A DNA stretch of 64,000 bases from Streptomyces cupreus. Its GTDB lineage: Bacteria > Actinomycetota > Actinomycetes > Streptomycetales > Streptomycetaceae. The stretch spans positions 62,001 through 126,000 of the forward strand of contig NZ_JACMSF010000010.1 of NCBI RefSeq assembly GCF_014257025.1, given 5' to 3'. This document shows, piece after piece, positions 43,774 through 52,777 of the stretch; within the stretch, counting starts at the first letter, position 1; every line of letters starts with the position of its first letter. The notes beneath the pieces were generated by a model, which made no database searches, had not been told where the DNA came from, and worked only from the letters and a program-made list of their open reading frames with translations. The translations under genes and the position numbers were made by a program.

Positions 43774-45020
43774 CCGATCAGCCCTTAAACGGCGCCGACG
43801 CCCCGCGCGGCTGCCCCGTCGCCCACGGCGGAGCCGACCTCGCCCGGCTGTACGGGCCGGAGGCGGCGACCGATCCACAGGGGATCTACGAGCGGCTGCG
43901 CAAGGAGCACGGTTCGGTCGCACCGGTGCTGCTTGAGGGCGACGTCCCCGCCTGGCTGGTCCTCGGCTACCGGGACAACCGGCGGGTGCTCGACAACCCG
44001 CGCCAGTTCAGCCGGGACGCTCGGATCTGGCGGGACTGGCGGGAGGGGCGCGTCGACGAGACCTCGCCGCTCATCCCGATGGTCGGCTGGCGGCCCGACT
44101 GCGTCTCCCAGGACGGCGAACCGCACCGCCGGTTGCGCGGCGCGGTCACCGACGGGCTGCTCGCGGCGTCCAGTCGCGGCGTGCGGCGACACGCCACGTA
44201 CTTCGCGAACAAACAGATCGACGCGTTCGCCGAAGCCGGGCGCGCCGACCTCGTGGCCGACTACGCCCAGCATCTGCCGATGCTCGTGCTCACCCGGATC
44301 CTGGGCCTTCCCGCGGGGGACGCGCTACGCCTGGTGGAGTCGTGCGCCCAGGTCTTCAAGGGCGGCGAGGGCGCCCTTGAGCACAACGGCCGGATCATGC
44401 AGATCCTCGCGGAACTCGCCGACCGCAAGCGGGCCGAGCCGGGCTCCGACTTCGCCACGGCTCTGCTGGAGCACCCGGCCGGCCTCGACCACGACGAGGT
44501 CGTCAGCCATCTGCGCCTGGTGCTGATGGCCGCGCACACCACCACCAGCAACCTGCTGGCCCGGGTCCTGCAACTGGTCCTCACCGACGCTGCCCGGCTG
44601 TCCGGTCTGGTCAGCGGGCAGCTGAACATCTCCTCGGTGGTGGAGCAGGTCATGTGGGACACCCCGCCGCTGGCCGTGCTGCCGGGCCGGTTCGCGGCCT
44701 CCGACCTGGAGCTCGGAGGCCATCACATCCAGGAGGGCGAACTGCTCGTCCTGGGCCTGGCCGCCGGCAACGTCGACCCGGAGGTACGGCCCGAATCGGC
44801 CGTCGCCGTCCAGGGCAACCAGTCGCACCTGGCATTCAGCGCCGGACCGCACGAGTGCCCGGGGCAGAACATCGGCCAGTCCATCATCGAGGTCGGCGTG
44901 GACGTCCTGCTGCACCGGCTGCCGGGCCTGCGCCTGGCCGTGCCGTCGGAGGAGCTCTCCTCGACCGCCTCCACCTGGGAGTCCCGGCTCGACAACCTGC
45001 CGGTCGAGTTCTCCATCTGA
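43770..45020 (+). CDS. cvnE: CYP157-type cytochrome P450 of the conservon (CvnE)
   Basis: Product of 416 residues. The heme loop FSAGPHECPGQNIGQ keeps the thiolate Cys, but the K-helix reads VEQVMWDTPP, so neither Glu nor Arg of the ExxR motif is in its usual place. This matches the published feature of the CYP157 family, which lacks ExxR (EQSLW in CYP157C1). The I-helix AAHTTTSN also departs from AGxET. Such P450s form the last gene of several Streptomyces conservons, usually with a CYP154 partner; no second P450 follows here. Substrate unknown. Confidence 0.9.
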   Translation: MTDQPLNGADAPRGCPVAHGGADLARLYGPEAATDPQGIYERLRKEHGSVAPVLLEGDVPAWLVLGYRDNRRVLDNPRQFSRDARIWRDWREGRVDETSPLIPMVGWRPDCVSQDGEPHRRLRGAVTDGLLAASSRGVRRHATYFANKQIDAFAEAGRADLVADYAQHLPMLVLTRILGLPAGDALRLVESCAQVFKGGEGALEHNGRIMQILAELADRKRAEPGSDFATALLEHPAGLDHDEVVSHLRLVLMAAHTTTSNLLARVLQLVLTDAARLSGLVSGQLNISSVVEQVMWDTPPLAVLPGRFAASDLELGGHHIQEGELLVLGLAAGNVDPEVRPESAVAVQGNQSHLAFSAGPHECPGQNIGQSIIEVGVDVLLHRLPGLRLAVPSEELSSTASTWESRLDNLPVEFSI

Positions 45021-45027
45021 CACCACC

Positions 45028-45058
45028 GCGACCCGGCCGGACCCCCCGGCCGGGTCGC
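45028..45058 (+). terminator. Terminator hairpin after the conservon
   Basis: Perfect 13-base arms, GCGACCCGGCCGG and its complement, around a 5-base loop, starting 8 bases after the CYP157 stop. No U-tract, as usual in this genus. The remaining bases up to 45170 show no gene. Confidence 0.88.
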
Positions 45059-45170
45059 GTGGGAGCAGCCACAGCCGACGGGGGTGGAGTCCACCGTTCG
45101 GAGGTGCAGCCGAGCAGCGCGGACATGACCGCTCACTCGGAATGGGCCGCAGCACCGGTCCGAGGTGGCG

Positions 45171-46928
45171 TCAGCCGTCGAGCCAGTCGCCTGCGACGTC
45201 CGTGGGGCGGTATCCCGTGGCGTTCCAGAGGAAATGCGGGTGGGCGCAGCCGAACATGTAGGCGAGCAGTGTGGTGTCTTCCCTCCCGGTTCGAGGGTCG
45301 TGCAGGGTGTGAAACTTCTCGGATCCGACTACGCCGGCGTCTTGTTGGACTTGACGAGCGCGGGCCGCGGACGGTGCGGCTCTGGATGCCTCCACAGCGG
45401 CGATATAGGTGCGGCGCAGGATCTCCCAGGTGCTGTCGATGTCGCCGTACCAGGGGCCGTGCAGTGCTTCGAAGGCATGGAGCTCGGTGTCGAAGAGGGG
45501 CCATGTCTGGGGGTATTGGGCTCGGCAGCGTGCGGACAGCTCGGCGGTCCGGGCGCTCAGTGCCGGCGCGGTGCGCCGCGGGGCGATGGTGAGGGTGCTG
45601 CCGTGGGTGAGGATGCCGGTGCATGGGTTGGGCTGCAGGTCGCAGAGCGGGCACTCCTCGGCCGGGGGGAGGCCCTGGGTGATGCCGTCGAACCACAGGG
45701 CGTGGCGGCCCGTGAGCCCCATCCAGACGATGGTGGTGGTCATCAGCCAGGTGTTCCACATCGGGTCGTGCGCCTCGGGCATGCAGCCGTACTTGACGAG
45801 GGCTATGGCGCAGGCGGCGTAGAGGGCCTTGGTGTGGGTGGGCATTTCGGAGAGCCAGAAGTTGCTGATCTCGCCGGTGAGGGCGTCGGCTCGTACGTCG
45901 GCCATGTCGTCGATGACGCGGCACAGCAGGAGGGAGGCGAGGTTTTCTTCCTGCCAGAGTTCGGTGTCGGGTGCGACGTGCCAGAACAGGCAGTCCAGCA
46001 TCTGCAGGAGTGAGTAGGTGCTCTGGTTGAGCGGGTTGGTCTGGGGGAGCGTGACGCTGCCCGCGTCGTGCTGTTGGAGCCAGTACTCGTCGACGGACCG
46101 CTTGTGGGCCGCGAAGAGTCCGGAGACCAGGGCCCGTGCGCTGTTGGCGCTGAAATTCTCGGCCAAGCGGCCTTCGACGTGGTGGGTGAGGCGCGTTGTG
46201 TCGATGGTGTCGATCACGCGTTTGTATTCGTGGAAGACGAGGATGTCGTCTTCGAAGCGGTGGCGGTGGCCGAGGTCTTGTTCAAGGTCGTTCATCTGCC
46301 GGGTCCAGGACCATCCACCGGTCAGGACGCTGTCGAGTTCCCGGCGGTAAGGCCAGGTCTTGACGGTGAGGGGACGACCGGCGCTCTGCCGCCAACGGTA
46401 GTCGTCCAGCGTGCGTGCGGGGGGCGTGGGCAGCCGACGGCACAGAGGGCAGGCGCAGACGGTTGTCTGCTCCTCCTCGCGCGGCGGGGTGAGTGCCCGG
46501 CTCCTCCAGGCCCCTTCCAGCATCGTGCAGGTCAGTCGGCAGACCTCGATATCGGTGCTGACTTGCGGGAAGGCCGCTTCGATCATGCGCAGGCTGGTTT
46601 CGAGGTGCCTCAACCTGGCGTAGCCCTCCTCGTCGGGAGGGAGGAACGCGGTCTGCGCCAGATGAAAGGCTCCCTCCACATGCAGCGTGGTGCTGGAGTG
46701 GGGGGATCCGAGGGCCTCCAGCCGCTGCTGAGCGTCGGTCTGGCACCTTCGGTACTGCTCCGTGCTCCCGTTGATGCGGTTCACCATGAGGCGGGCCAGG
46801 GTGTTCCCCGCCTCCGTGGGCTGGAGCTGGGAGCTTGGCTGCGCTGGGAGCAAACTGTCGGCGGACGCCTTCGGAACAGCACTTACTATTCGAGATTTCA
46901 CACCGGTCTCCCATAAAGCTGTGGTCAT
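45171..46928 (-). CDS. Class I terpene synthase-like protein with Cys pairs
   Basis: Product of 585 residues from ATG 46928 (no good Shine-Dalgarno; a longer frame is open). It is rich in helices and contains CRVIDDMADVRADALTGEISN at about residues 368-388, which resembles the Asp-rich metal motif of class I isoprenoid synthases. HRFEDDILVFHEYKRVID comes earlier. Unusual for that fold, it has two Cys clusters, CACPLCRRL (about 185) and CPLCDLQPNPC (about 450), that could bind metal. GC is visibly lower than in flanking genes and codon use is less biased, consistent with transfer. No prenyl transferase or P450 follows it. The assignment is tentative. Confidence 0.5.
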   Translation of the reverse strand: MTTALWETGVKSRIVSAVPKASADSLLPAQPSSQLQPTEAGNTLARLMVNRINGSTEQYRRCQTDAQQRLEALGSPHSSTTLHVEGAFHLAQTAFLPPDEEGYARLRHLETSLRMIEAAFPQVSTDIEVCRLTCTMLEGAWRSRALTPPREEEQTTVCACPLCRRLPTPPARTLDDYRWRQSAGRPLTVKTWPYRRELDSVLTGGWSWTRQMNDLEQDLGHRHRFEDDILVFHEYKRVIDTIDTTRLTHHVEGRLAENFSANSARALVSGLFAAHKRSVDEYWLQQHDAGSVTLPQTNPLNQSTYSLLQMLDCLFWHVAPDTELWQEENLASLLLCRVIDDMADVRADALTGEISNFWLSEMPTHTKALYAACAIALVKYGCMPEAHDPMWNTWLMTTTIVWMGLTGRHALWFDGITQGLPPAEECPLCDLQPNPCTGILTHGSTLTIAPRRTAPALSARTAELSARCRAQYPQTWPLFDTELHAFEALHGPWYGDIDSTWEILRRTYIAAVEASRAAPSAARARQVQQDAGVVGSEKFHTLHDPRTGREDTTLLAYMFGCAHPHFLWNATGYRPTDVAGDWLDG

Positions 46929-47325
46929 GACAACGGAATCGATCGACCGTGGTTGTCGCCCGGTCGTGTCCGAGAGTCTTCTGTGCCTTCCGCGACGGCC
47001 TCGCCGAACCCGCGGCCTCCTGCCCGCGGGGCACAGCGGGGTGACGATGGGCTCATGCGCCACCTCGGCTATGTCGGCCGAGGCGTGTGGGTCGGCTGAC
47101 GGGGGTGTCGAAGGGGGAGGTCGGAGGTGACGTCCTGAGGCATGTGGTTCCTTTCGGGAGACGGCGCGCAGAACCCCCCACCCCTGCGAGTGGGCGGCCC
47201 AGGGGGAGACCGCCCACGCACTCGAACTCGGCTTCGTGGTGCGAAAGTTGAACCGAGAAGCGGAACGAGGCTTCCCAGAGCGTAAATGACCTACACCGTG
47301 ACCCGACCGTGATCTCCGTTACTGC
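46929..47325. other. Gene-free region with possible tyrosine-recombinase relic and hairpin
   Basis: The 397 bases contain no convincing gene. On the minus strand about 46936-46992 reads AQKTLGHDRATTTVDRF, similar to the C-terminal LGHxxxxTTxxxY motif of integrases and perhaps a relic. A hairpin with GTGGGCGG/CCGCCCAC arms is at 47190-47217. Confidence 0.4.
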
Positions 47326-48960
47326 TTATGCCTCTTGAGCTGCGTATACTCGCGCGCCCCCGACATAGGTCAGCGCCACCCGGGTCTTCGCGATCACCTC
47401 GGGCGGAGCGGCGAAGGGGTCGCGGTCCAGGACGACCAGATCCGCCAGCGCCCCCTCGCGCACCCGACCGGTGTCGTCGAGGTGGTTCACATACGCCGAT
47501 CCGGCCGTGTACGCGGTCAACGCCTCGGTGAGAGTCAGGCGTTCGGCGGGCAGGAACACCGGCGCGCCGCCTGTGTCCGGCGCCACCCGGTTGACCGCGA
47601 CATGGATGCCCTCCAGCGGATCGGGGCTGCTCACCGGCCAGTCGCTGCCCGCCGCGAGCGTGGCGCCGGAGCGCAGCAGCGCACCGAACGGGTACTGCCA
47701 CGCGGCCCGTTCGGGCCCCAGGAAGGGAATGGTCAGCTCGTCCATCTGCGGTTCGTGCGCCGCCCACAGCGGCTGGATGTTGGCGGTGGCGCCGAGGCGG
47801 GCGAAACGCGGCACGTCGTCGGGGTGCACGATCTGAAGATGCGCCAGGTGGGGCCGCGTGTCGCTCCGTCCGTTCGCGGTGCGCGCGGCCTCGATCGCGT
47901 CCAGGGCGTCGCGTACCGCACGGTCGCCCAGGGCGTGGAAGTGGCACTGGAAGCCGAGCGCGTCCAACTCGGTGACATGCTTGGGAAGTTGCCCGGGGTC
48001 GATGAAGCTGGTGCCCCGGTTGGCGGTGGCGCAGCCGCACTTGTCCAGGTACGGGTCGAGCAGTGCCGCCGTCCCGGTCTCGGCGACCCCGTCCAGCATC
48101 AGCTTGACGGTGCCCGCCCGGAACCGGCCGTGGCTCAACGCGGCCCGTTTCTCAACGAGTTCGGGGATCTGCTCGGCCCCGCGCTCCCGGTCCCACCACA
48201 GGGCGCCGACGACACGCGCGGTCAGCGAGCCGTCGCGGGCGGCCGCCAGATACGCCTGCGCCGGGTCGTCCATGCCGAGGAAGTCCCCGACGAGCGCGTC
48301 CTGCCAGGCCGTGATGCCGAGCGCGTGCAGATGGCGCTGGGCGTGCAGCAGCGCGGCGAGCCGGTCCTTCGACGTGGCCGGGGGTGTGAGGCGTCCGACG
48401 AGCTGCATGGCGCCCTCCTGGAGGGTCCCGCTCGGCTCACCGGCCGCGTTCCGTTCGATCCGCCCGTCGGCCGGGTCGGGCGTGTCGCGGGTGACTCCGG
48501 CGAGTTCCAGGGCGCGGCTGTTGACCCACGCGCCGTGGTGGTCGCGGTTGGGCAGATACACCGGCCGGTCGGGCACGACCGTGTCCAGCAGCTCCTTGGT
48601 CGGGGTACCGCCCTCGAACGCCTCCATGGACCAGCCGCCGCCGGTGATCCACTCCCGCTCGGGATGCGCCTCGGCGTACGCGCGCACGGCGGCGACGGAC
48701 TCGGCCGCGGTCTTCGCCCGGGTCAGATCGCACTGGGTGAGCTCAAGCCCCGCCGGCACGGGATGGACGTGCGCGTCCTGGAAGCCGGGCAGCAGCAGCC
48801 GTCCGGCGAGGTCCACCATCTCGGTGCGCGGCCCGGCGAGTTCGAGGACCTCGCCCCCTCCCACGGCGGTGATCCGGTCGCCGGTGACGGCCACGGCGGT
48901 GGCGGTGCGGCCCTCGGGGGTGAGGACGGGACCGCCGGTGAAGAGCAGATCTGCGTGCAT
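47326..48960 (-). CDS. Amidohydrolase family 3 protein (YtcJ-like)
   Basis: Product of 544 residues from ATG 48960 with AAGGAA upstream. It has the metallo-dependent hydrolase layout of the amidohydrolase_3 family: N-terminal beta sandwich, the metal motif GFQDAHVHPVPAG at about residue 60, HFHALGDRAVRDALDAIE, HLQIVHPDDVPRF and the late catalytic Asp in AAGSDWPVSSPDPLEGIHVAVNR. Such enzymes hydrolyse formamides or related amides. It precedes (in transcription follows) an APC permease on the same strand, which may import the substrate. Confidence 0.88.
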   Translation of the reverse strand: MHADLLFTGGPVLTPEGRTATAVAVTGDRITAVGGGEVLELAGPRTEMVDLAGRLLLPGFQDAHVHPVPAGLELTQCDLTRAKTAAESVAAVRAYAEAHPEREWITGGGWSMEAFEGGTPTKELLDTVVPDRPVYLPNRDHHGAWVNSRALELAGVTRDTPDPADGRIERNAAGEPSGTLQEGAMQLVGRLTPPATSKDRLAALLHAQRHLHALGITAWQDALVGDFLGMDDPAQAYLAAARDGSLTARVVGALWWDRERGAEQIPELVEKRAALSHGRFRAGTVKLMLDGVAETGTAALLDPYLDKCGCATANRGTSFIDPGQLPKHVTELDALGFQCHFHALGDRAVRDALDAIEAARTANGRSDTRPHLAHLQIVHPDDVPRFARLGATANIQPLWAAHEPQMDELTIPFLGPERAAWQYPFGALLRSGATLAAGSDWPVSSPDPLEGIHVAVNRVAPDTGGAPVFLPAERLTLTEALTAYTAGSAYVNHLDDTGRVREGALADLVVLDRDPFAAPPEVIAKTRVALTYVGGARVYAAQEA

Positions 48961-49010
48961 ATTCGGGTTCCTTGGTAGGTCAGGGGGAGTCGACGGTGGG
49001 GGGCGCCGAC

Positions 49011-49072
49011 GCCCCTTCAGGGGCGCGGGACGGTATCGATGTGCGGCTCCGCCGCGGGCCGCGACGAGCCCC
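49011..49072 (+). repeat. Streptomyces intergenic repeat element (REP-like)
   Basis: The stretch starts with the hairpin CGCCCC-TTCA-GGGGCG (49010-49025) and continues with TATCGATGTGCGGCTCCGCC and a closing CGCGACGAGCCCC. This arrangement is familiar as a widespread, non-coding intergenic repeat in Streptomyces chromosomes. It lies between the permease and amidohydrolase genes and may act as a terminator or attenuator. No other full copy was noticed in the window. Confidence 0.6.
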
Positions 49073-49123
49073 GGCGGTGCCGCAGCTGATCGACAGCGCA
49101 ACCCGGCACTTTGAACGGAGCGC

Positions 49124-50617
49124 TCAGTGGGGTGTCGGGATGAGCTCGGCGGCCTCCGCGTCGGTGCCCTCGCCGGTACGGAAGTACGGCGACCTGCGCA
49201 CGAAGCGGGCCCATACGGCGGCCAGGAAGCCGGACGTGATCATCGCCAGGGGCGTGGCCAGCAGGAACCAGCCGTTGTCGGCGCTGACTTCGAAGTGGTC
49301 GGCGGAGGTGTAGAAGGACCAGCCGAGATAGCCGCCGAGCCCAAGCAGGGCCAGCGCGCTCAGCGTGGGCAGCACCACCGCCCGCAGGCCCTGCCGCCAG
49401 TCCTCGCGCAGCAGCGAGCGGAAGCGGACGGCGGCGGCGAGGGCGGTCAGCGCGTAGGACAGGGCGACCACGATGCCCACGGCGCTCACCGTCGCCATGA
49501 TCATGTCCGCGAGGCGCGGGATGACCAGGGCGAGCGTCGCGACCCCCGCCGCGAGCGCGCCGATCAGCAGCGTCCCGGCGGCCGGGGTCCCGTACCGGGG
49601 GCTGACCTTGGACCACACCGCGCCGAGCGTACGGTCCCGGCTCATCGCGAACATCCCCCGGGCCGTCGGGATCACCCCGGCCTGGAGCGAGGCGACCGCC
49701 GAGAACATCAGCGCCACCAGGGGCAGCGCCGCCATCGGCTGGGAGGCGAGACGGTCACCGAAGAACGCCAGCCCCTCAGCGCCATGACCGGCCAACTCCT
49801 CCTCGGACAGGACGCGTTGAAAGGCGACCGAGCCGAGCAGGAACAGCGCCAGCATCGTGAACAGGGTGGTGAAGCCCGCCTTGGCGGCGTCCCGGGGGTC
49901 GCGCACCTCCTCGTTGACGGTGAACGCCGCCTCGAAGCCCCAGTAGCAGAACACCGACAGCAGCAGGCCCTGTGCGAGCGCCGTCGGCGTCGGGATCGCG
50001 AACGGGTCGAACCAGCTCAGGCTGAAGCCGTGCGGTCCTGTGACGATGCCGTATCCGCAAAAGCCGAGCAGGACGGCGTACTCGAAGATCAGCAGCCAGC
50101 CCTGGAGGCGGGCGGCCTTGCGGATGCCGGTCACGGCGGTCAGGGTGACCGCGACCAGGACCACGATGCCCACCGCGGTCGTCTGCGCGGTCGAGCCCGG
50201 GTCCAGGTCGAGGCCGCCCAGCCGGTGCAGCCCGGCGTCCCCGGCCAGCTGGATGATCGCCGAGCCGGTGACCGCGGTGGTGTAGGCGAGGAACGCCACC
50301 GTCGCCACGATGCTCACCCAGCCGACCATGAAGCCGAGCCAGGGGTTGAGCGAACGGCCCACCCACACATAGCCGTTGCCCGCGTTCGGCTCGACGCGGT
50401 TGAGGCGGGCGTAGGCGCCCGCGATACCGAGCACCGGCAGGAACGCCAGCAGCATGATCGCCGGGAGATGCAGGCCGACCACCCCGGCGGTGACCCCGAG
50501 GCCGATGCCGATGCTGGTGGTGGCCGCCGTACTGGACGCAGCGATGGCGACGCCGTCGAGGACGCCGAGAGACTTGCGCAGCGCGGGTGGGTCCACGGCT
50601 GGGGGAGTGTCGGTCAT
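49124..50617 (-). CDS. APC family amino acid/amine permease
   Basis: Product of 497 residues with about 12 hydrophobic segments. The TM1 region LDGVAIAASSTAATTSIGIGLG and the following PNAGNGYVWVGRSLNPWLGFMVGW match the APC superfamily. ATG 50617 has GGAG about 8 bases upstream. It is divergent from a TetR gene and upstream of an amidohydrolase on the same strand, so the two may serve uptake and hydrolysis of an amide or amine under that TetR's control. Substrate unknown. Confidence 0.9.
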   Translation of the reverse strand: MTDTPPAVDPPALRKSLGVLDGVAIAASSTAATTSIGIGLGVTAGVVGLHLPAIMLLAFLPVLGIAGAYARLNRVEPNAGNGYVWVGRSLNPWLGFMVGWVSIVATVAFLAYTTAVTGSAIIQLAGDAGLHRLGGLDLDPGSTAQTTAVGIVVLVAVTLTAVTGIRKAARLQGWLLIFEYAVLLGFCGYGIVTGPHGFSLSWFDPFAIPTPTALAQGLLLSVFCYWGFEAAFTVNEEVRDPRDAAKAGFTTLFTMLALFLLGSVAFQRVLSEEELAGHGAEGLAFFGDRLASQPMAALPLVALMFSAVASLQAGVIPTARGMFAMSRDRTLGAVWSKVSPRYGTPAAGTLLIGALAAGVATLALVIPRLADMIMATVSAVGIVVALSYALTALAAAVRFRSLLREDWRQGLRAVVLPTLSALALLGLGGYLGWSFYTSADHFEVSADNGWFLLATPLAMITSGFLAAVWARFVRRSPYFRTGEGTDAEAAELIPTPH

Positions 50618-50691
50618 GGCGGGCTCCGCTCGCACCAGGGGGCCTCGGTAGGCCCCGGTGACCGCACATGAAACTGGCCGTGCACTTCACA

Positions 50692-50706
50692 GGTCAACGG
50701 TGTTGT
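50692..50706. promoter_or_regulatory. Imperfect palindrome between permease and TetR genes
   Basis: GTCAACGGTGTTGTC has 6-base arms with one mismatch, in the 125-bp divergent gap, and the TTGTCA within it may be a -35 element. A possible TetR operator. Confidence 0.35.
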
Positions 50707-50742
50707 CATAAGGTGCGGCCACCCGGCCCGAGGGAGGCAACC

Positions 50743-51456
50743 ATGAGCGACCGTGTCGTCCCGGCCGCCGCCCGGCGACGACGGCGCCCCACCAAGGAGG
50801 GCGTCGTGCTGTCCGAGGAACTGATCGTCGCCACCGCGCTGCGGCTGATCGAGGAGCACGGCGCCGAAGCCCTGTCCGTGCGCCGCCTGGGCCGCGCCCT
50901 GGGTGCCGACCCCAGCTCCCTGTACCGCTACTTCCGGCACACCGACGACCTGATGCTCGCCATCGCCGACGAGCTGATCGGACGCACCCTTCGGACCTGG
51001 CGGCCGACCGGCGACTGGCGTGCCGACCTGCGTGACCTGGGCCTGCGGATGCACGCGGGGGCGCTCGCCCACCCCCGGGCCGCCGTGCTCAGCTCCTACC
51101 GGGTGACCGGACGGGCGCACGAGATCCAGGCCGTGGAGACCATCCTCGGCGTGCTGCGGGAAGCCGGTTTCCCCGACCCCGAGGCGGTGCGCGTCTACCA
51201 CGCCTTCGTCGACCAGGCCCTCGCCTTCGGCGCCCTGGACTCGGCCGGCACGGCCCTGCCGAAGGCGGCACGGGACGCCGAGAGCGCCGTATGGGAGGCG
51301 ACGTACGCCCGGCTTCCCGCCGACACCCACCCGCACATCGCGGCGACCGCCCGCCATCTCGTCGCCGACATGCGGCGCAGTTCCTATCCGGCCGCGCTGG
51401 ACCTGCTGCTCGGCGCGGCGGCGGCCCGGCTCGCGGAAATCCAGCGACGTACGTGA
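50743..51456 (+). CDS. TetR family regulator
   Basis: Product of 237 residues with GAGGGAGG upstream. The helix-turn-helix is at about 24-70 (SEELIVATALRLIEEHGAEALSVRRLGRALGADPSSLYRYFRHTDDLMLAIAD), and the C-terminal domain is of the TetR_C type. It is divergent from the APC permease and 58 bases before a PNPOx-type gene. Likely controls the permease; effector unknown. Confidence 0.9.
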   Translation: MSDRVVPAAARRRRRPTKEGVVLSEELIVATALRLIEEHGAEALSVRRLGRALGADPSSLYRYFRHTDDLMLAIADELIGRTLRTWRPTGDWRADLRDLGLRMHAGALAHPRAAVLSSYRVTGRAHEIQAVETILGVLREAGFPDPEAVRVYHAFVDQALAFGALDSAGTALPKAARDAESAVWEATYARLPADTHPHIAATARHLVADMRRSSYPAALDLLLGAAAARLAEIQRRT

Positions 51457-51514
51457 TCATCCGCTGCCACACTGGCCCGCACCGACCGACGTACCGCCAG
51501 GAGGCAGTCCCCCG

Positions 51515-51979
51515 ATGACCCCACCGCCCGCACGTCCCGCGAAGCAGCGCAAGCTCGACACCCTGCACCGCCTGGAGCACGACGAGGACCTGTGGGTCGC
51601 CACCGCCGGGGCCGACGGGGGAGCGCCCTACCTCGTGCCGCTGTCCTTTCTCTGGGACGGTGAGACGCTGCTCCTCGCGACCCCCGCCGCCAGCCCCACC
51701 GGGAGGAACCTCAAGGCCACCGGCACGGTGCGGCTGGGCGTCGGGCCGACCCGTGACGTCGTGATGATCGAGGGCACCGTCGAGACGCTGACGGTGGCCG
51801 AACTGCGCGCTGGGGAGGGCGACCGGTTCGCCGCCAGGACCGGCTTCGACCCGCGCGAACTCACCACCGAGTACCTGTACTTCCGGGTGCGGCCGCGGCG
51901 CGTCCAGGCCTGGCGCGAGGCCGACGAGCTCGACGGGCGGGAGCTGATGCGTGACGGAGCGTGGCTGGTCGCGGACTGA
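51515..51979 (+). CDS. Pyridoxamine 5'-phosphate oxidase family protein (FMN/F420 split barrel)
   Basis: Product of 154 residues, one split-barrel domain: LHRLEHDEDLWVATAGADGGAPYLVPLSFLWDGETLLLATPAASPTGRNLKATGTVRLGVG in outline, and YLYFRVRPRRVQAWRE at the end. Members bind FMN or F420 and reduce diverse small molecules. Same strand as the TetR gene upstream. The precise cofactor cannot be told. Confidence 0.85.
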   Translation: MTPPPARPAKQRKLDTLHRLEHDEDLWVATAGADGGAPYLVPLSFLWDGETLLLATPAASPTGRNLKATGTVRLGVGPTRDVVMIEGTVETLTVAELRAGEGDRFAARTGFDPRELTTEYLYFRVRPRRVQAWREADELDGRELMRDGAWLVAD

Positions 51980-52059
51980 TTTTCGCGGGCCGGGATATCC
52001 GAACGGTGGAGGGCGGCGGGGCAGTTCGGCCCCGCCGCCCGGAACCGTACGGAGGAGAC

Positions 52060-52452
52060 ATGGCACTGGTGAAAGCGGGCGTCGTGGTGCTCGACTGTGT
52101 CGAGCCCGAGATGCTCGCCGTGTTCTACAAGGAGTTGCTGGAGGCCGAGCAGACCGACGCGACCGCCAACCGCGTGGAGATCAGGGGCGCCGACGGCATC
52201 CGGCTGGCGTTCCGTCGCGACGTCAACGCCACCCCGCCGAGCTGGCCGCGCCCGGAGAACTCCCTCCAGGTCCATCTGGACTTCGTGGTGGAGGACCTGG
52301 ACGAGGCCGAGCGCAGGGTGGTCGGCCTGGGCGGGCGCCCGCTGGACACCAAGGACGCCGCGGGCCCGTTCGAGGAACGCGGCTACGCCGACCCGGCCGG
52401 CCACTCCTTCACCCTGCGCCGCACCTCGTCGACGGCACCGAAGCAGGGATAG
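52060..52452 (+). CDS. VOC family protein
   Basis: Product of 130 residues from ATG 52060 (GGAGGAG 4 bases upstream). A glyoxalase/bleomycin-resistance fold: first beta-alpha-beta-beta-beta half with LDCVEPEMLAVFYKELLEAEQ, second with HLDFVVEDLDEAERRVVGLGG and DPAGHSFTL. Could be a dioxygenase, isomerase or binding protein; metal ligands are not certain. It converges on a DUF4235 gene. Confidence 0.85.
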   Translation: MALVKAGVVVLDCVEPEMLAVFYKELLEAEQTDATANRVEIRGADGIRLAFRRDVNATPPSWPRPENSLQVHLDFVVEDLDEAERRVVGLGGRPLDTKDAAGPFEERGYADPAGHSFTLRRTSSTAPKQG

Positions 52453-52453
52453 G

Positions 52454-52768
52454 TCAGGAGGCCGCTTCGTCCTTCTTCCCACTGGACGGCCACACGCCCG
52501 TCTTCCGCTCCACCGCCTTCGCGCCCGTGCGGTTCACGGCGCTGCGGACCACCGCGAAGATGGCGCCCTGGAGCGCGGCGGCCAGCAGGATCTCGCCCCA
52601 GCCGCGCTCCCGGTCCAGTGGATCGGGGGCGTCGTCCTCGTGCCGGATCGCCTTCCACGTCGCCTGGAAGGCGAGGCCCGCGAGCGTGCCGCCCGCCCAG
52701 CCGATCACGAACCCGAGCGGTTTGTAGGCCAGGGGGAGTTTGAGCTTCTGCTGCTTCTTCTTGGCCAC
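52454..52768 (-). CDS. DUF4235 domain membrane protein
   Basis: Product of 104 residues from GTG 52768 with GGAGG upstream. It has a basic N-terminus and two hydrophobic segments (YKPLGFVIGWAGGTLAGLAF and ILLAAALQGAIFAVVRSAV), matching DUF4235, small actinobacterial membrane proteins of unknown function. Nine bases downstream of the GST gene's stop on the same strand. Confidence 0.9.
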   Translation of the reverse strand: MAKKKQQKLKLPLAYKPLGFVIGWAGGTLAGLAFQATWKAIRHEDDAPDPLDRERGWGEILLAAALQGAIFAVVRSAVNRTGAKAVERKTGVWPSSGKKDEAAS

Positions 52769-52777
52769 GTCTGCCTC

